A stretch of 64,000 nucleotides of DNA, from assembly GCF_016464385.1 (NCBI RefSeq), contig NZ_JADMLH010000003.1:507448-571447 (forward strand). The letters run 5' to 3'. The notes beneath the pieces are model-generated. The model saw only the letters and a program-made list of their open reading frames with translations. It ran no database searches and was not told the DNA's origin. Each line of letters opens with the position of its first letter. Position 1 is the stretch's first letter. The position numbers and the translations under genes were made by a program. Source of the DNA: Nucisporomicrobium flavum (lineage in GTDB: Bacteria; Actinomycetota; Actinomycetes; Mycobacteriales; Micromonosporaceae). Shown here one piece after another: positions 41,051 to 49,316 of the stretch.

Positions 41051-41139
41051 GCTGTGCCTCCTGTTGGCATGCCTTCCTGGCCCTCGCGCTTGCGGCCGTG
41101 GTCTGCCGCCGGCGGGTGAGGCTCGGTGCAGTCAGTCAT
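41047..41139 (-). CDS. 30-codon ORF coupling the two ABC half-genes
   Basis: ATG at 41139 overlaps the stop of ABC half A (ATGA) and has AGGAGG ten bases upstream, and its stop overlaps the start of half B (GTGA). The peptide begins MTDCTEPHPPAADHGRK and ends GMPTGGTA; it is hydrophilic, with no membrane segment or known domain. Both overlaps match the coupling style of the whole window, so it is probably translated, either as a small accessory peptide or simply to pass ribosomes to half B. A length this short and no recognisable relative keep confidence moderate. Confidence 0.55.
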   Translation of the reverse strand: MTDCTEPHPPAADHGRKREGQEGMPTGGTA

Positions 41140-42872
41140 GCCGCTGCCTCCTGCTCGGTGAGCTGAGAAAGGACGATCTCGCGGTAGGTCTCGTTGGTGT
41201 CCATGAGCTCCGTGTGGGTGCCGGTGCCGACGACCAGGCCGTTGTCGAGGACCACGATGCGGTCGGCGTCGCGGATCGTGCTGACCCGCTGCGCCACGAT
41301 CACCACCGTCGCGTCCGCGGTCTGCCGGGCCAGCGCCGCCCGCAGCGCCGCATCGGTGGCGTAGTCCAGGGCGGAGAACGAGTCGTCGAACAGGTAGATC
41401 TCCGGCCGGTGCACGAGCACCCGCGCGATGGCGAGGCGCTGGCGCTGGCCGCCGGAGACGTTCGTGCCGCCCTGCGCGATCGGCGCGTCGAGGCCGCCCT
41501 CCATCCGCTCGACGAAGTCGCGGGCCTGCGCCACCTCGAGCGCCGCCCACAGCTGCTCGTCGGTCGCGTCCGGGTTGCCGTACCGCAGGTTCGACCCGAC
41601 CGTGCCGCTGAACAGGTACGGCTTCTGCGGCACCAGCCCGACCGTCCGGGACAGCAGCCCGGGGTCCAGGTCGCGGACGTTCACCCCGTCGACGAGCACC
41701 TCGCCGCCGGTCGCGTCGAACAGCCGGGGCACCAGGCCGAGCAGCGTGGTCTTGCCCGAGCCGGTGCTGCCGATGACCGCGGTGACCTCGCCGGGACGGG
41801 CCGCGAGGCTGACGCCGGAGAGCACCGGCGCCTCGGCACCGGGGTAGTGGAAGTCGGCCCCGCGCAGCTCCAGGTAGCCGTGCCGGGCGAGCTCGGTGAC
41901 CGGCTCGGCCGGTACGTGGACCGAGGCGGGGGTGCTCAGCACCTCGTCGATGCGCTCGGCGCAGACCTCGGCGCGCGGGATCATGACGAACATGAACGTC
42001 GCCATCATGATCGCCATGAGGATCTGCATGAGGTAGCTCAGGAACGCGGTGAGCGCGCCGACCTGCATGGCCCCGCTGTCGATCCGGTGGCCGCCGAACC
42101 AGAGCACCGCGACGCTGGACACGTTCACGACCAGCATGACGGTCGGGAACATCATCGCCATGAGCCGGCCGACGCGCAGCGAGACGTCGGTGAGCTCCTC
42201 GTTGGCGACCCCGTACCGGGCGTGCTCGCGCTCGTCGCGGACGAACGCGCGGATCACCCGGATGCCGGTGATCTGCTCGCGCATGACCCGGTTGACCTTG
42301 TCGATGCGTACCTGCATGGTCCGGAAGAGCGGCCGCATCCGGGCGATGATCAGCGAGACCACGATCAGCAGCACCGGGACGATCACCAGCAGCAGCGACG
42401 ACAGCGGCACGTCCTGGCGCAGGGCCAGCAGGATGCCGCCGACGCACATGATCGGCGCGGAGACCATCAGCAGGAAGGTCATCAGCACCAGCATCTGGAC
42501 CTGCTGGACGTCGTTGGTGGTCCGTGTGATCAGCGACGGCGCGCCGAACTGGCCGACCTCGCGGGCCGAGAAGTCCATGACCTGGCCGAAGATGGCGGCG
42601 CGGATGTCGCGGCCCACCCCCATGGCGGTCTGCGCGCCGAAGTACACGGCGGCGACCTGGGCGACGATCTGGACGAGCGAGACGCCCAGCATCCCGGCGC
42701 CCACGCGCAGCACGTAGTCGGTGTCGCCGGGCACCACGCCGTTGTCGATGATGTCGGCGTTCAGGGTGGGCAGGTAGAGCGTGGCCAGCGTGGCGACGAA
42801 CTGGAAGAGCACGACCAGAGCGACCGGTCTTCCGTACGGCCTCAGCCGGTCCCGCAGGAGTCGGATCAGCAC
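41136..42872 (-). CDS. ABC exporter half A (degenerate ATP site)
   Basis: A 578-residue half-transporter with six membrane segments and a canonical signature NVSGGQRQRLAIARVLV. Walker A is IGSTGSGKTTLLGL, but Walker B reads IYLFDDSFSALD, where the catalytic Glu is replaced by Asp. With half B's altered signature this makes one composite site inactive and one active, as in TM287/288-type heterodimeric multidrug exporters. GTG 42872 overlaps the TetR stop by 7 bases. The substrate is unknown, but the pairing with a TetR repressor suggests an antibiotic or toxic lipid. Confidence 0.93.
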   Translation of the reverse strand: MLIRLLRDRLRPYGRPVALVVLFQFVATLATLYLPTLNADIIDNGVVPGDTDYVLRVGAGMLGVSLVQIVAQVAAVYFGAQTAMGVGRDIRAAIFGQVMDFSAREVGQFGAPSLITRTTNDVQQVQMLVLMTFLLMVSAPIMCVGGILLALRQDVPLSSLLLVIVPVLLIVVSLIIARMRPLFRTMQVRIDKVNRVMREQITGIRVIRAFVRDEREHARYGVANEELTDVSLRVGRLMAMMFPTVMLVVNVSSVAVLWFGGHRIDSGAMQVGALTAFLSYLMQILMAIMMATFMFVMIPRAEVCAERIDEVLSTPASVHVPAEPVTELARHGYLELRGADFHYPGAEAPVLSGVSLAARPGEVTAVIGSTGSGKTTLLGLVPRLFDATGGEVLVDGVNVRDLDPGLLSRTVGLVPQKPYLFSGTVGSNLRYGNPDATDEQLWAALEVAQARDFVERMEGGLDAPIAQGGTNVSGGQRQRLAIARVLVHRPEIYLFDDSFSALDYATDAALRAALARQTADATVVIVAQRVSTIRDADRIVVLDNGLVVGTGTHTELMDTNETYREIVLSQLTEQEAAA

Positions 42873-43507
42873 CTCTCAGGCACCCCCGTGGTTGATTCGG
42901 ATCGGACGAGCAGGCCGTCCAGGAGCAGCGACACCAGCTCGGCGCCTTCGAAGCGCGAGGGGTCGCCGAACGGCCCGTACGAGTTTGCTCCGCAGAAGAG
43001 CAGCAGCAGCTGGGCGACATCGCCGGGCGACCGGCGCAACAGCGCGGCGTCCGGGGCGATCAGCTGGGCGAGGGCGGCCTGCAGGCGCTCGCGGGCCGAC
43101 GCCATCCGGGCGGCGGCCTCCGGTGGCGCCGCGGCGGCCAGCACGAGCTTGCGGGCGGCGGTCATCAGCTGGGCGTTCTCGGTGAACCGCCCGTGGATCA
43201 GCTCGGCGGCCCGGGCCAGCCGGTGGCGCAGGTCGGCGCCCGCGTCGATGGCGGCGATCGCGTCGAGGGTGTGCTGCGGGTCGAGCGCCTGCAGCAGAGA
43301 TGCCACGATCAGCGACTGCTTGTCCGGGAAGACGCCGAAGATCGTGCCCTCGGCCACCCCGGCGGCCCGGGCGATCTGCCGGGTGCTGACGTCGACGCCG
43401 ATCTCGTGCAGCAGCGGCACGGTGGCGGCGATCAGGGCGGCCCGGCGGTCGTCGGGCGCCATCGCGGGCACCCGGCGGCGGCGTACGTGCTCGCGCGGAG
43501 AAGTCAC
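42866..43507 (-). CDS. TetR-family repressor of the ABC exporter
   Basis: A 213-residue regulator. The N-terminal head is DDRRAALIAATVPLLHEIGVDVSTRQIARAAGVAEGTIFGVFPDKQSLIVASL, a typical TetR helix-turn-helix. The remaining helices form the ligand and dimer domain. GTG 43507 is chosen because TAAGCT lies seven bases upstream and the 18-bp operator lies just before that; a longer frame from 43573 would pass through the operator. Its stop overlaps ABC half A, so it heads the operon and probably represses it with itself. Confidence 0.92.
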   Translation of the reverse strand: MTSPREHVRRRRVPAMAPDDRRAALIAATVPLLHEIGVDVSTRQIARAAGVAEGTIFGVFPDKQSLIVASLLQALDPQHTLDAIAAIDAGADLRHRLARAAELIHGRFTENAQLMTAARKLVLAAAAPPEAAARMASARERLQAALAQLIAPDAALLRRSPGDVAQLLLLFCGANSYGPFGDPSRFEGAELVSLLLDGLLVRSESTTGVPERC

Positions 43508-43514
43508 GCGGCGA

Positions 43515-43520
43515 AGCTTA
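43515..43520 (-). promoter_or_regulatory. -10 element of the TetR-ABC operon
   Basis: On the minus strand TAAGCT lies seven bases before GTG 43507 and directly after the palindrome at 43522-43539. Confidence 0.5.
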
Positions 43521-43521
43521 A

Positions 43522-43539
43522 TGAGCGAGCGCTCACTCA
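43522..43539. promoter_or_regulatory. TetR operator
   Basis: TGAGCGAGCGCTCACTCA is an imperfect 18-bp palindrome (eight of nine pairs) with the TGAGNGAGCGCTC pattern common for TetR-family operators. It sits immediately upstream of the -10 of the TetR-ABC operon. Confidence 0.7.
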
Positions 43540-43553
43540 GCCACTGACATTTG

Positions 43554-43988
43554 TCATGACCGGGGCGTGTCACCCCACACGGCGAGCTCCCCGCCGGCCA
43601 GGCAGACCACGAGCACGCCGCCCGGGCCGGCCACCGCCCAGGACTCGAACTCGGCGTCGACCTCGACCAGCAGCCGCGCGCCGCTGCGGAAGCCGAGCTC
43701 CAGTTCGCCGGTGTCCCGGGTCCGCGCGCTGCTGACCACGTCGCCGAGCAGGGCTGCCAGGGCGTCCGAGGGGTACTCGCCCGGCTCGACGTCGGCGCGG
43801 CCGTGCGGCCCGTACAGGCGGGCGACGCTCTCGATCACCACCTGGGCGTCACCGACGAAGGTGAGCACGATGGCGTGGCCGAGCCGCAGGTACTGCAGCT
43901 TGCGGCCGACCAGCACGTTGATGGACTGCGCTTGCCGCGGGCGCCATCCGGCGTCCATCTCGGCGACCATGACCGGCAACACCTGCAC
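43554..43988 (-). CDS. Hypothetical protein, DUF6188-like
   Basis: A 144-residue soluble protein, probably all-beta: INVLVGRKLQYLRLGHAIVLTFVGDAQVVIESVARLYGPHG, then TGELELGFRSGARLLVEVDAEFESWAVAGPGG. This resembles DUF6188-type proteins of actinobacteria (family match from memory, not verified). Function unknown. The start is probably GTG 43988 or ATG 43970 (MVAEMDAGW); neither has a clear ribosome site. It lies between the TetR-controlled exporter and the PadR-controlled one and belongs to neither operon by overlap. Confidence 0.6.
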   Translation of the reverse strand: MQVLPVMVAEMDAGWRPRQAQSINVLVGRKLQYLRLGHAIVLTFVGDAQVVIESVARLYGPHGRADVEPGEYPSDALAALLGDVVSSARTRDTGELELGFRSGARLLVEVDAEFESWAVAGPGGVLVVCLAGGELAVWGDTPRS

Positions 43989-44085
43989 CTCGATCGGCTC
44001 GTCGGAGCATCTGACGGCAGGACCGTAGCCCGCACTTTCATAACGGGGCCTTAAAGACCGGGAGGGATTTACTATTCCTTCAGCG

Positions 44086-44102
44086 TATACGCCGAGCGTA
44101 TA
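44086..44102. promoter_or_regulatory. PadR operator with overlapping -10
   Basis: TATACGC and GCGTATA are perfect inverted arms around CGA. The right arm overlaps TATAGT (44099-44104), the -10 of the PadR gene, whose ATG follows six bases later. A PadR dimer here would block its own promoter. Confidence 0.6.
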
Positions 44103-44110
44103 GTCGTCGC

Positions 44111-44635
44111 ATGACGGTGCCGATGACCCTCCTGGGCCTGCTCGAGCGCGAGCCCAGCCACGGATACGACCTCAAGCGCGACTACGACGCCTACTTCGGA
44201 CGCGGCAAGCCCCTGTCCTACGGGCAGGTCTACAACACGCTCAGCCGCCTGGCGCGCGACGGCAAGGTGGTGATGAGCGAGGTCGGGCCGGGGGAGGGGC
44301 CGGACCGCAAGCGCTACGTGATCACCGAGCGCGGGGCCACCGAGGTGGACACGTGGCTCGCCGAGCCGGTGGAGCCCGAGCCGCACCTGCAGACCACGCT
44401 CTTCGCCAAGGTGACGCTCGCGCTGATGCTCGGGCGTCCCGCCGAGGCCTATCTCGACACCCAGCGGGCGGCGCACCTGAAGCGGATGCGCGAGCTCACC
44501 GAGATCAAACGGCACGGCGCCCTGGTGGACGCGCTGCTCGCCGACCACGGCCTGTTCCACCTCGAGGCCGACCTGCGGTGGATCGAGCTCACCGCGGCCC
44601 GCCTCGACGCCCTCGCAGCGGAGGTACGCAGATGA
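44111..44635 (+). CDS. PadR-family regulator
   Basis: A 174-residue regulator. The winged helix is MTLLGLLEREPSHGYDLKRDYDAYFGRGKPLSYGQVYNTLSRLARDGKV with the wing RKRYVITERG. The C-terminal helices (LKRMRELTEIKRHGALVDALLADHGLF and the following) form the dimer arm. It opens an operon with the MacB-like ATPase and FtsX-like permease, joined by 4-base overlaps, and probably represses it until a substrate of the exporter is bound. Leaderless-type start after TATAGT. Confidence 0.92.
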   Translation: MTVPMTLLGLLEREPSHGYDLKRDYDAYFGRGKPLSYGQVYNTLSRLARDGKVVMSEVGPGEGPDRKRYVITERGATEVDTWLAEPVEPEPHLQTTLFAKVTLALMLGRPAEAYLDTQRAAHLKRMRELTEIKRHGALVDALLADHGLFHLEADLRWIELTAARLDALAAEVRR

Positions 44636-45315
44636 GCATCATCGCCGCCCACGACGTCGCCCTCTCGTTCGGCGCCACCCCGGCCCTGCGCGGCGCCGGG
44701 CTGGCCGTCGAGCCGGGGGAGATCGTCGCGATCATGGGACCCAGCGGCTCCGGCAAGTCCACGCTGCTGCACTGCCTCGCCGGCATCCTCGTGCCCGACC
44801 GGGGCGAGATCCACTTCGACGGCCGGCGGATCGACACGCTGGGCGAGGCGGAGCGCAGCGCGTTGCGGCGCGACCGGTTCGGCTTCGTGTTCCAGTTCGG
44901 CCAGCTCGTGCCCGAGCTCACCGCGGAGGAGAACGTCGCGCTGCCCCTGCTGCTCGGGGGCGTACGCCGTGCCGAGGCGGTGCGGTGGGCGCGGGAGTGG
45001 TTCCCCCGGCTGGGCCTCGACGGGCTGGAGGGCCGGCGCTCCGGCGAGCTCTCCGGCGGCCAGGCGCAACGGGTCGCGCTCGCCCGCGGGCTGGTGGGGC
45101 GCCCTCGGGTGCTCTTCGCCGACGAGCCGACCGGGGCCCTCGACTCGCTCACCGGCGAACAGGTCATGGACCTCATGGTCGACGCGGCGCGCGCGGAGGG
45201 CACCACCGTCGTCCTGGTCACGCACGAGCCGCGGGTCGCCGCGTACGCCGACCGTGAGGTCGTGGTCCGCGACGGCAAGGCGTACCCGCTGACCGCCGAG
45301 GCGGCCGTGTCATGA
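44632..45315 (+). CDS. MacB/LolD-type ABC ATPase
   Basis: A 227-residue ATPase of the size used with FtsX-type permeases. Walker A GPSGSGKSTLLHCLAG, Q-loop FGFVFQFGQLVPELT, signature LSGGQAQRVALARGL, Walker B and Glu VLFADEPTGALD, and H-loop VLVTHEPRVAAY are all intact. ATG 44632 overlaps the PadR stop, and its own stop overlaps the permease start. With the gene at 45312 it should form a mechanotransducing exporter or antimicrobial-peptide resistance transporter. Confidence 0.95.
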   Translation: MSIIAAHDVALSFGATPALRGAGLAVEPGEIVAIMGPSGSGKSTLLHCLAGILVPDRGEIHFDGRRIDTLGEAERSALRRDRFGFVFQFGQLVPELTAEENVALPLLLGGVRRAEAVRWAREWFPRLGLDGLEGRRSGELSGGQAQRVALARGLVGRPRVLFADEPTGALDSLTGEQVMDLMVDAARAEGTTVVLVTHEPRVAAYADREVVVRDGKAYPLTAEAAVS

Positions 45316-47522
45316 TCCGCTTCGCGATCCGGCTCACGGTGGCAGGGGGCCGGGAGGCGGCGGCGAGGCTGGTCATCATCGCGGCGGCGGTGACCCTCGG
45401 CGTCGCGATGGTGCTGGCCGCGGTGGCCGGCATGAACGGCGTCGGCAGCCAGAACGACCGGTACGGCTGGGCGAACGCCGCGGTGCACCCCGCGGCACCG
45501 GGCGACCCGGACCCGCTCTGGTGGCAGCTGCGGGTGGACACGTACGACCGCGCCCCCATCGGCCGGGTCGACCTGGCCGCCACCGGGCCGGGCTCCCCGG
45601 TGCCGCCGGGACTGCCGAGGCTGCCCGGCCCCGGCGAGTTCTACGCCTCACCCGCCCTGCGCGACCTGCTGGCCGCCGAGCCCGCCGATCAGCTCGCCGC
45701 CCGCTTCCCCGCCCGCCTCGCCGGCACTGTCGGGCCCGAGGCGCTGCCGGCACCGAACTCGCTCGTTGCGGTCGCCGGCTACACCCCGCAGGAGATGTCC
45801 GCGCGTCCGGGCGCGACCAGGGTCTCGCGCCTGCCGGACACCGCGGCGGAGAACTGCCCCGGCGGGTGCTGGGCCGGGATCCCGTCGTCCGGCCTCCAGC
45901 TCATCCTGGCCGTCGTCGCCGCGGCGCTGGTGTTCCCGCTGCTGATCCTCGTCGGCTCGGCGACCCGGCTCGCCGCGGCCAGGCGCGAGCAGCGGTTCGC
46001 GGCCATGCGGCTGGTCGGTGCGACACCCCGGCAGATCGCGATCGTCTCCACGGTGGAGTCGACGGTGTCCGCGCTCGCGGGCACGGCCGCCGGCTTCGCG
46101 CTGTTCGCCGCCGTACGGGCCCCGCTCGCCGCGATCCCGTTCACCGGGGCGCCGATGTTCACCTCGGACCTGTCGCCGGGCGTGGGGGGAGCGCTCGCCG
46201 TGGCGCTGGGCGTACCGCTGGCGGCGGCCGTGATGGCGTGGGTGTCGCTGCGCCGCGTACAGATATCGCCGTTGGGGGTCAGCCGGCGGGTCACTCCGCG
46301 CCCGCCGCGCGCGTACCGTCTCATTCCGCTCGCCCTCGGCATCGCCGAGCTGGCCTTCTTCATCGGGCGAAGGCCCGAGACCACCGACGGGCAGATCCTG
46401 GCGTTCCTACCCGGCATCCTCGTGGTGATGATCGGACTGCTGGTGGCCGGACCCTGGCTGACGATGGCCGCCGCCACGCTGATGGCCCGGCGGGCGCGGC
46501 GGCCGGAGTCGCTCATCGCCGCGCGGCGGCTGGCCGACAATCCCAAGGCGGGCTTCCGCGCGGTCAGCGGGCTCGTGCTGGCGCTGTTCGTGACCAGCGT
46601 GGCGGTCGGGGTGATGACGGCGATCGCCGCCGACCACGACCGCAGCGGCACCGGCTACACCGACGAGATGGGGCTGATCTTCCGCGACGAGGACACCGCG
46701 CCCACCGGCACGGTTGTGCCCGCCGGCCTCACTGCACTGCCGGGGGTGCGCGCGGCGGTCACCGTCCGGGTCGCGCCGGACGACGTGCCGCGACCTCCGG
46801 AGAGCAAGACCGAGTTCTTCTTCCCGTACGCGCTGGCGTCGTGCGCCGACCTCGCCCACGCGACCGGGGCCAAGCAGTGCGCACCGGGCGCCGAGGTCGC
46901 CTGGGTCTTCCCCGACCTGGTGGGCCCGGACCAGTTCACCCGTCCCTGGCCGGCCGCGGACGTCGACCCGGGCCGGCTCACCTCGTTCCGGGCGATGTCC
47001 CTGGTCGCGGAGACGGACGGCAGCACCGCGGCGGTGGAACGGGTGCGGACGGCGATCGGCAACGCGTACCCGACGCTCTGGGGGCCGATCACCGAGGGTG
47101 ACTGGGAGGCGGAGACCAGCCGGGTCTTCAACGGCTGGAAGCGGCTGTCCGATGTGGTCATCCTCGCCAGCCTGGCCATCGCGGGCCTGAGCCTGGCGGT
47201 GAGCGTGGCGGGCGGCCTGACCGAGCGCGCCCGGCCGTTCAGCCTGCTGCGGCTCGCCGGCGTCCCGCTGGCGACGCTGCGCCGGATGGTCGCGCTGGAG
47301 AGCGTGACCCCGTTGCTGAGCGCCGCGCTGGTGTCGGTCGCGGCGGGGTTCGCCAGCGCCCACCTGTTCCTCAAGGCGCAGATGGGGCTGTCCCTGCACT
47401 CGCCGGGCGCGGCCTACTACGCGTTCGTGGCGGGCGGGCTGCTGGCGTCGCTGGCGGTCATCGCGTCGACCCTGCCGCTGCTGCGGCGCGTGACCGGTCC
47501 GCAGGCGGCCCGCAACGAATGA
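45312..47522 (+). CDS. FtsX-like ABC permease
   Basis: A 736-residue permease with the FtsX arrangement: one N-terminal helix (about 18-38, VIIAAAVTLGVAMVLAAVAGM), an external domain (about 40-195), then three helices (about 198-300), a second half with LIAARRLADNPKAGFRAVSGLVLALF and another external domain (about 450-600), and a final three-helix FtsX block (about 605-730) with FSLLRLAGVPLATLRRMVALES. It is about the usual length of actinobacterial two-block FtsX permeases. ATG 45312 overlaps the ATPase stop. It has no periplasmic partner gene nearby. Confidence 0.92.
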   Translation: MIRFAIRLTVAGGREAAARLVIIAAAVTLGVAMVLAAVAGMNGVGSQNDRYGWANAAVHPAAPGDPDPLWWQLRVDTYDRAPIGRVDLAATGPGSPVPPGLPRLPGPGEFYASPALRDLLAAEPADQLAARFPARLAGTVGPEALPAPNSLVAVAGYTPQEMSARPGATRVSRLPDTAAENCPGGCWAGIPSSGLQLILAVVAAALVFPLLILVGSATRLAAARREQRFAAMRLVGATPRQIAIVSTVESTVSALAGTAAGFALFAAVRAPLAAIPFTGAPMFTSDLSPGVGGALAVALGVPLAAAVMAWVSLRRVQISPLGVSRRVTPRPPRAYRLIPLALGIAELAFFIGRRPETTDGQILAFLPGILVVMIGLLVAGPWLTMAAATLMARRARRPESLIAARRLADNPKAGFRAVSGLVLALFVTSVAVGVMTAIAADHDRSGTGYTDEMGLIFRDEDTAPTGTVVPAGLTALPGVRAAVTVRVAPDDVPRPPESKTEFFFPYALASCADLAHATGAKQCAPGAEVAWVFPDLVGPDQFTRPWPAADVDPGRLTSFRAMSLVAETDGSTAAVERVRTAIGNAYPTLWGPITEGDWEAETSRVFNGWKRLSDVVILASLAIAGLSLAVSVAGGLTERARPFSLLRLAGVPLATLRRMVALESVTPLLSAALVSVAAGFASAHLFLKAQMGLSLHSPGAAYYAFVAGGLLASLAVIASTLPLLRRVTGPQAARNE

Positions 47523-47555
47523 ACACAGGCGGCCGCGGGTCCCCGGCCACGGGGG

Positions 47556-48374
47556 TCAGGGGATCCGCGCCACGACGCCGTTGCAGGAGACGTCCTCGAT
47601 GGACGGCCGGGGCTGCGGCTCGTTCTCCGCGCGCCAGCGGGACACCGACACCAGGCCCGGCTCCACGAACTCGAGGCCGTGCAGCAGCTCCGCGAGCCGT
47701 TCGCCGGTGCGCGGCACGAAGCGGCCGCCGGGGTTGTTGGCCGTCAGCTCGGCGATCGCCTCCGGCGTCTGGTACTCCCAGGTGGCGTGCGAGACCACGA
47801 CGTAGCTGCCGGAGGGGAGGGCGCCGACGAGCTTGTCGACGATGCCCTGCGGGTCCTCGTCGTCGCGGATGAAGTGCAGCACCGCCACCAGGAGCAGCGC
47901 GATCGGCTCGGTGAAGTCCAGGGTGGCGTGCAGATCCGGGTGGGCGAGGATGACGTCGGGCTCGCGCAGGTCGGCGTCGAGGTAGGTGATCGCACCCTCC
48001 GGGCCGCTGGTGATGAGCGCGCGCGAGTGGGTCAGCACGATCGGGTCGTTGTCGACGTACACCGTCCGGGTGGCGGGCTGGATGGACTGCGCCACGTCGT
48101 GGGTGTTGCCGGGCGCCGGGATGCCGGTGCCGATGTCGAGGAACTGCCGCACACCCTGGCGGGCCAGGTGCTCCACGGCCCGTCCCAGGAACCGCCGGTT
48201 CTCGATCGCCATCAGCCGGATGCTGGGCATCGCCGCCTCGATGGCGTCGCCGGAGGCCCGGTCGGCCGCGAAATGGTCCTTGCCGCCCAGCCAGTAGTTG
48301 TACCGCCGGGCCGGGTGCGCGACCGTGGTGTCGAACCGGTCCGCCGAACCCCGCTCCGCGTTGCCGCCGTTCAC
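47556..48374 (-). CDS. S-adenosyl methyltransferase (DUF574 type)
   Basis: A 272-residue actinobacterial methyltransferase of the DUF574 (SAM-dependent) family. It opens FDTTVAHPARRYNYWLGGKDHFAADR, the family's hallmark, followed by GVRQFLDIGTGIPAPGNTHDVAQ (SAM loop), TVYVDNDPIVLTHSRAL and a conserved AVLHFIRDDEDP. The acceptor is unknown; these genes are often scattered in many copies in actinomycetes. GTG 48374 has GGGAGG ahead of it and is preferred over longer frames. Single gene, minus strand. Confidence 0.9.
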   Translation of the reverse strand: MNGGNAERGSADRFDTTVAHPARRYNYWLGGKDHFAADRASGDAIEAAMPSIRLMAIENRRFLGRAVEHLARQGVRQFLDIGTGIPAPGNTHDVAQSIQPATRTVYVDNDPIVLTHSRALITSGPEGAITYLDADLREPDVILAHPDLHATLDFTEPIALLLVAVLHFIRDDEDPQGIVDKLVGALPSGSYVVVSHATWEYQTPEAIAELTANNPGGRFVPRTGERLAELLHGLEFVEPGLVSVSRWRAENEPQPRPSIEDVSCNGVVARIP

Positions 48375-48429
48375 GCTGCCTCCCACCCCTGGACGAGGAA
48401 CGTCACCGCTCGATCCTAGTGAGCCATTT

Positions 48430-48960
48430 TCACCTCGCGTCGAGGCGGGCGGCCGGTAGCTCGAAGACCAGCTCAAGGCCGTCCTCGTCGTCCCACTGGT
48501 CGCCCACCTGACGGAAGCCGTGCCGGGCGGCGAGGGCCAGCGACGGCACGTTGCCGGGCCCGATCGACAGCCGTACCGTGTGGACCTCCGGCTCCCGGGC
48601 CGCCCGGTCCAGCAGCACGGCCAGGGCGGCCCCGCCGTAGCCGCGGCGGCGGTACTCGGGGTCGACGGCGTACCCGATCTCGACCAGCCCGTCCTCCGGC
48701 CGCCCGTGGTAGCCGGCCCGGCCGACCGCCTGCCCCGTGGCCTCGTCCCGGATGACGCCGGTGACCCATGCGGCCTCGGCCGGATCGGCCAGGACCTGCC
48801 GGTGCCGCCTGGACCACAGACCCGCGTTGTCCGGGCCGGCGAGCCAGGCACTGAGCGGCACGGGCGCGACGGCCTGCGCGGCGGCGAGGTCCTGGCGGCT
48901 GAGCGCCTCGAGGGCCGCGACGGGCAGCTGGACGATGCGGATGTGGGGGAGTTCGAGCAC
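48430..48960 (-). CDS. GNAT acetyltransferase (RimJ/RimL-like)
   Basis: A 176-residue GNAT protein of the RimJ/RimL branch. VEIGYAVDPEYRRRGYGGAALAVLLDRAA is motif A with the RRRGYGG pyrophosphate loop, and SIGPGNVPSLALAARHGFRQVG is the motif B segment with N-x-x-S. It should acetylate a protein N-terminus or a small amine. GTG 48960 is chosen because TACGCT lies six bases upstream; a longer frame to 49185 has poor coding character. Its promoter faces away from the DUF2589 cassette. Confidence 0.85.
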   Translation of the reverse strand: MLELPHIRIVQLPVAALEALSRQDLAAAQAVAPVPLSAWLAGPDNAGLWSRRHRQVLADPAEAAWVTGVIRDEATGQAVGRAGYHGRPEDGLVEIGYAVDPEYRRRGYGGAALAVLLDRAAREPEVHTVRLSIGPGNVPSLALAARHGFRQVGDQWDDEDGLELVFELPAARLDAR

Positions 48961-49316
48961 CGTCGGAGCGTACGCAATCACGCCGGCTCCCGCGCCGACG
49001 GTTGTGGAATACGCGTTGAAAGATCTACGACAGTGTGTCTTTCCGGTCCGATCCGGCGCTCTAGCCTGAGAGGGTAATTGCCGCGGTGGTGCGATCGGAA
49101 AACGATCGGTGAACGCGGAAGAATGGCGAGAGCGTCGCACCCCCTCTCGGGGCGGAGCATCTTTTGCGATCGAATTCATGGACATCCGCCGTCGGCGATG
49201 TCGATGGTGCGTGAGCGATTCGTCAGCACGCGTCCGGCGCCACCGTCACCGGCGATCTCATCGTCCGGCACCACAGTCACGCCCCCGCCCGGGGGCTATT
49301 CATCGGAAGGTACCGC
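48961..49316. other. Divergent control region before the DUF2589 cassette
   Basis: 356 bases without a convincing gene. It carries the GNAT promoter (-10 TACGCT, 48967-48972, minus) and, for the plus strand, the expected promoter of the cassette. Two CGATCG palindromes lie at 49092-49097 and 49103-49108 five bases apart, a possible binding site. The plus-strand start at 49317 has GGAAGG seven bases upstream. Confidence 0.5.
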
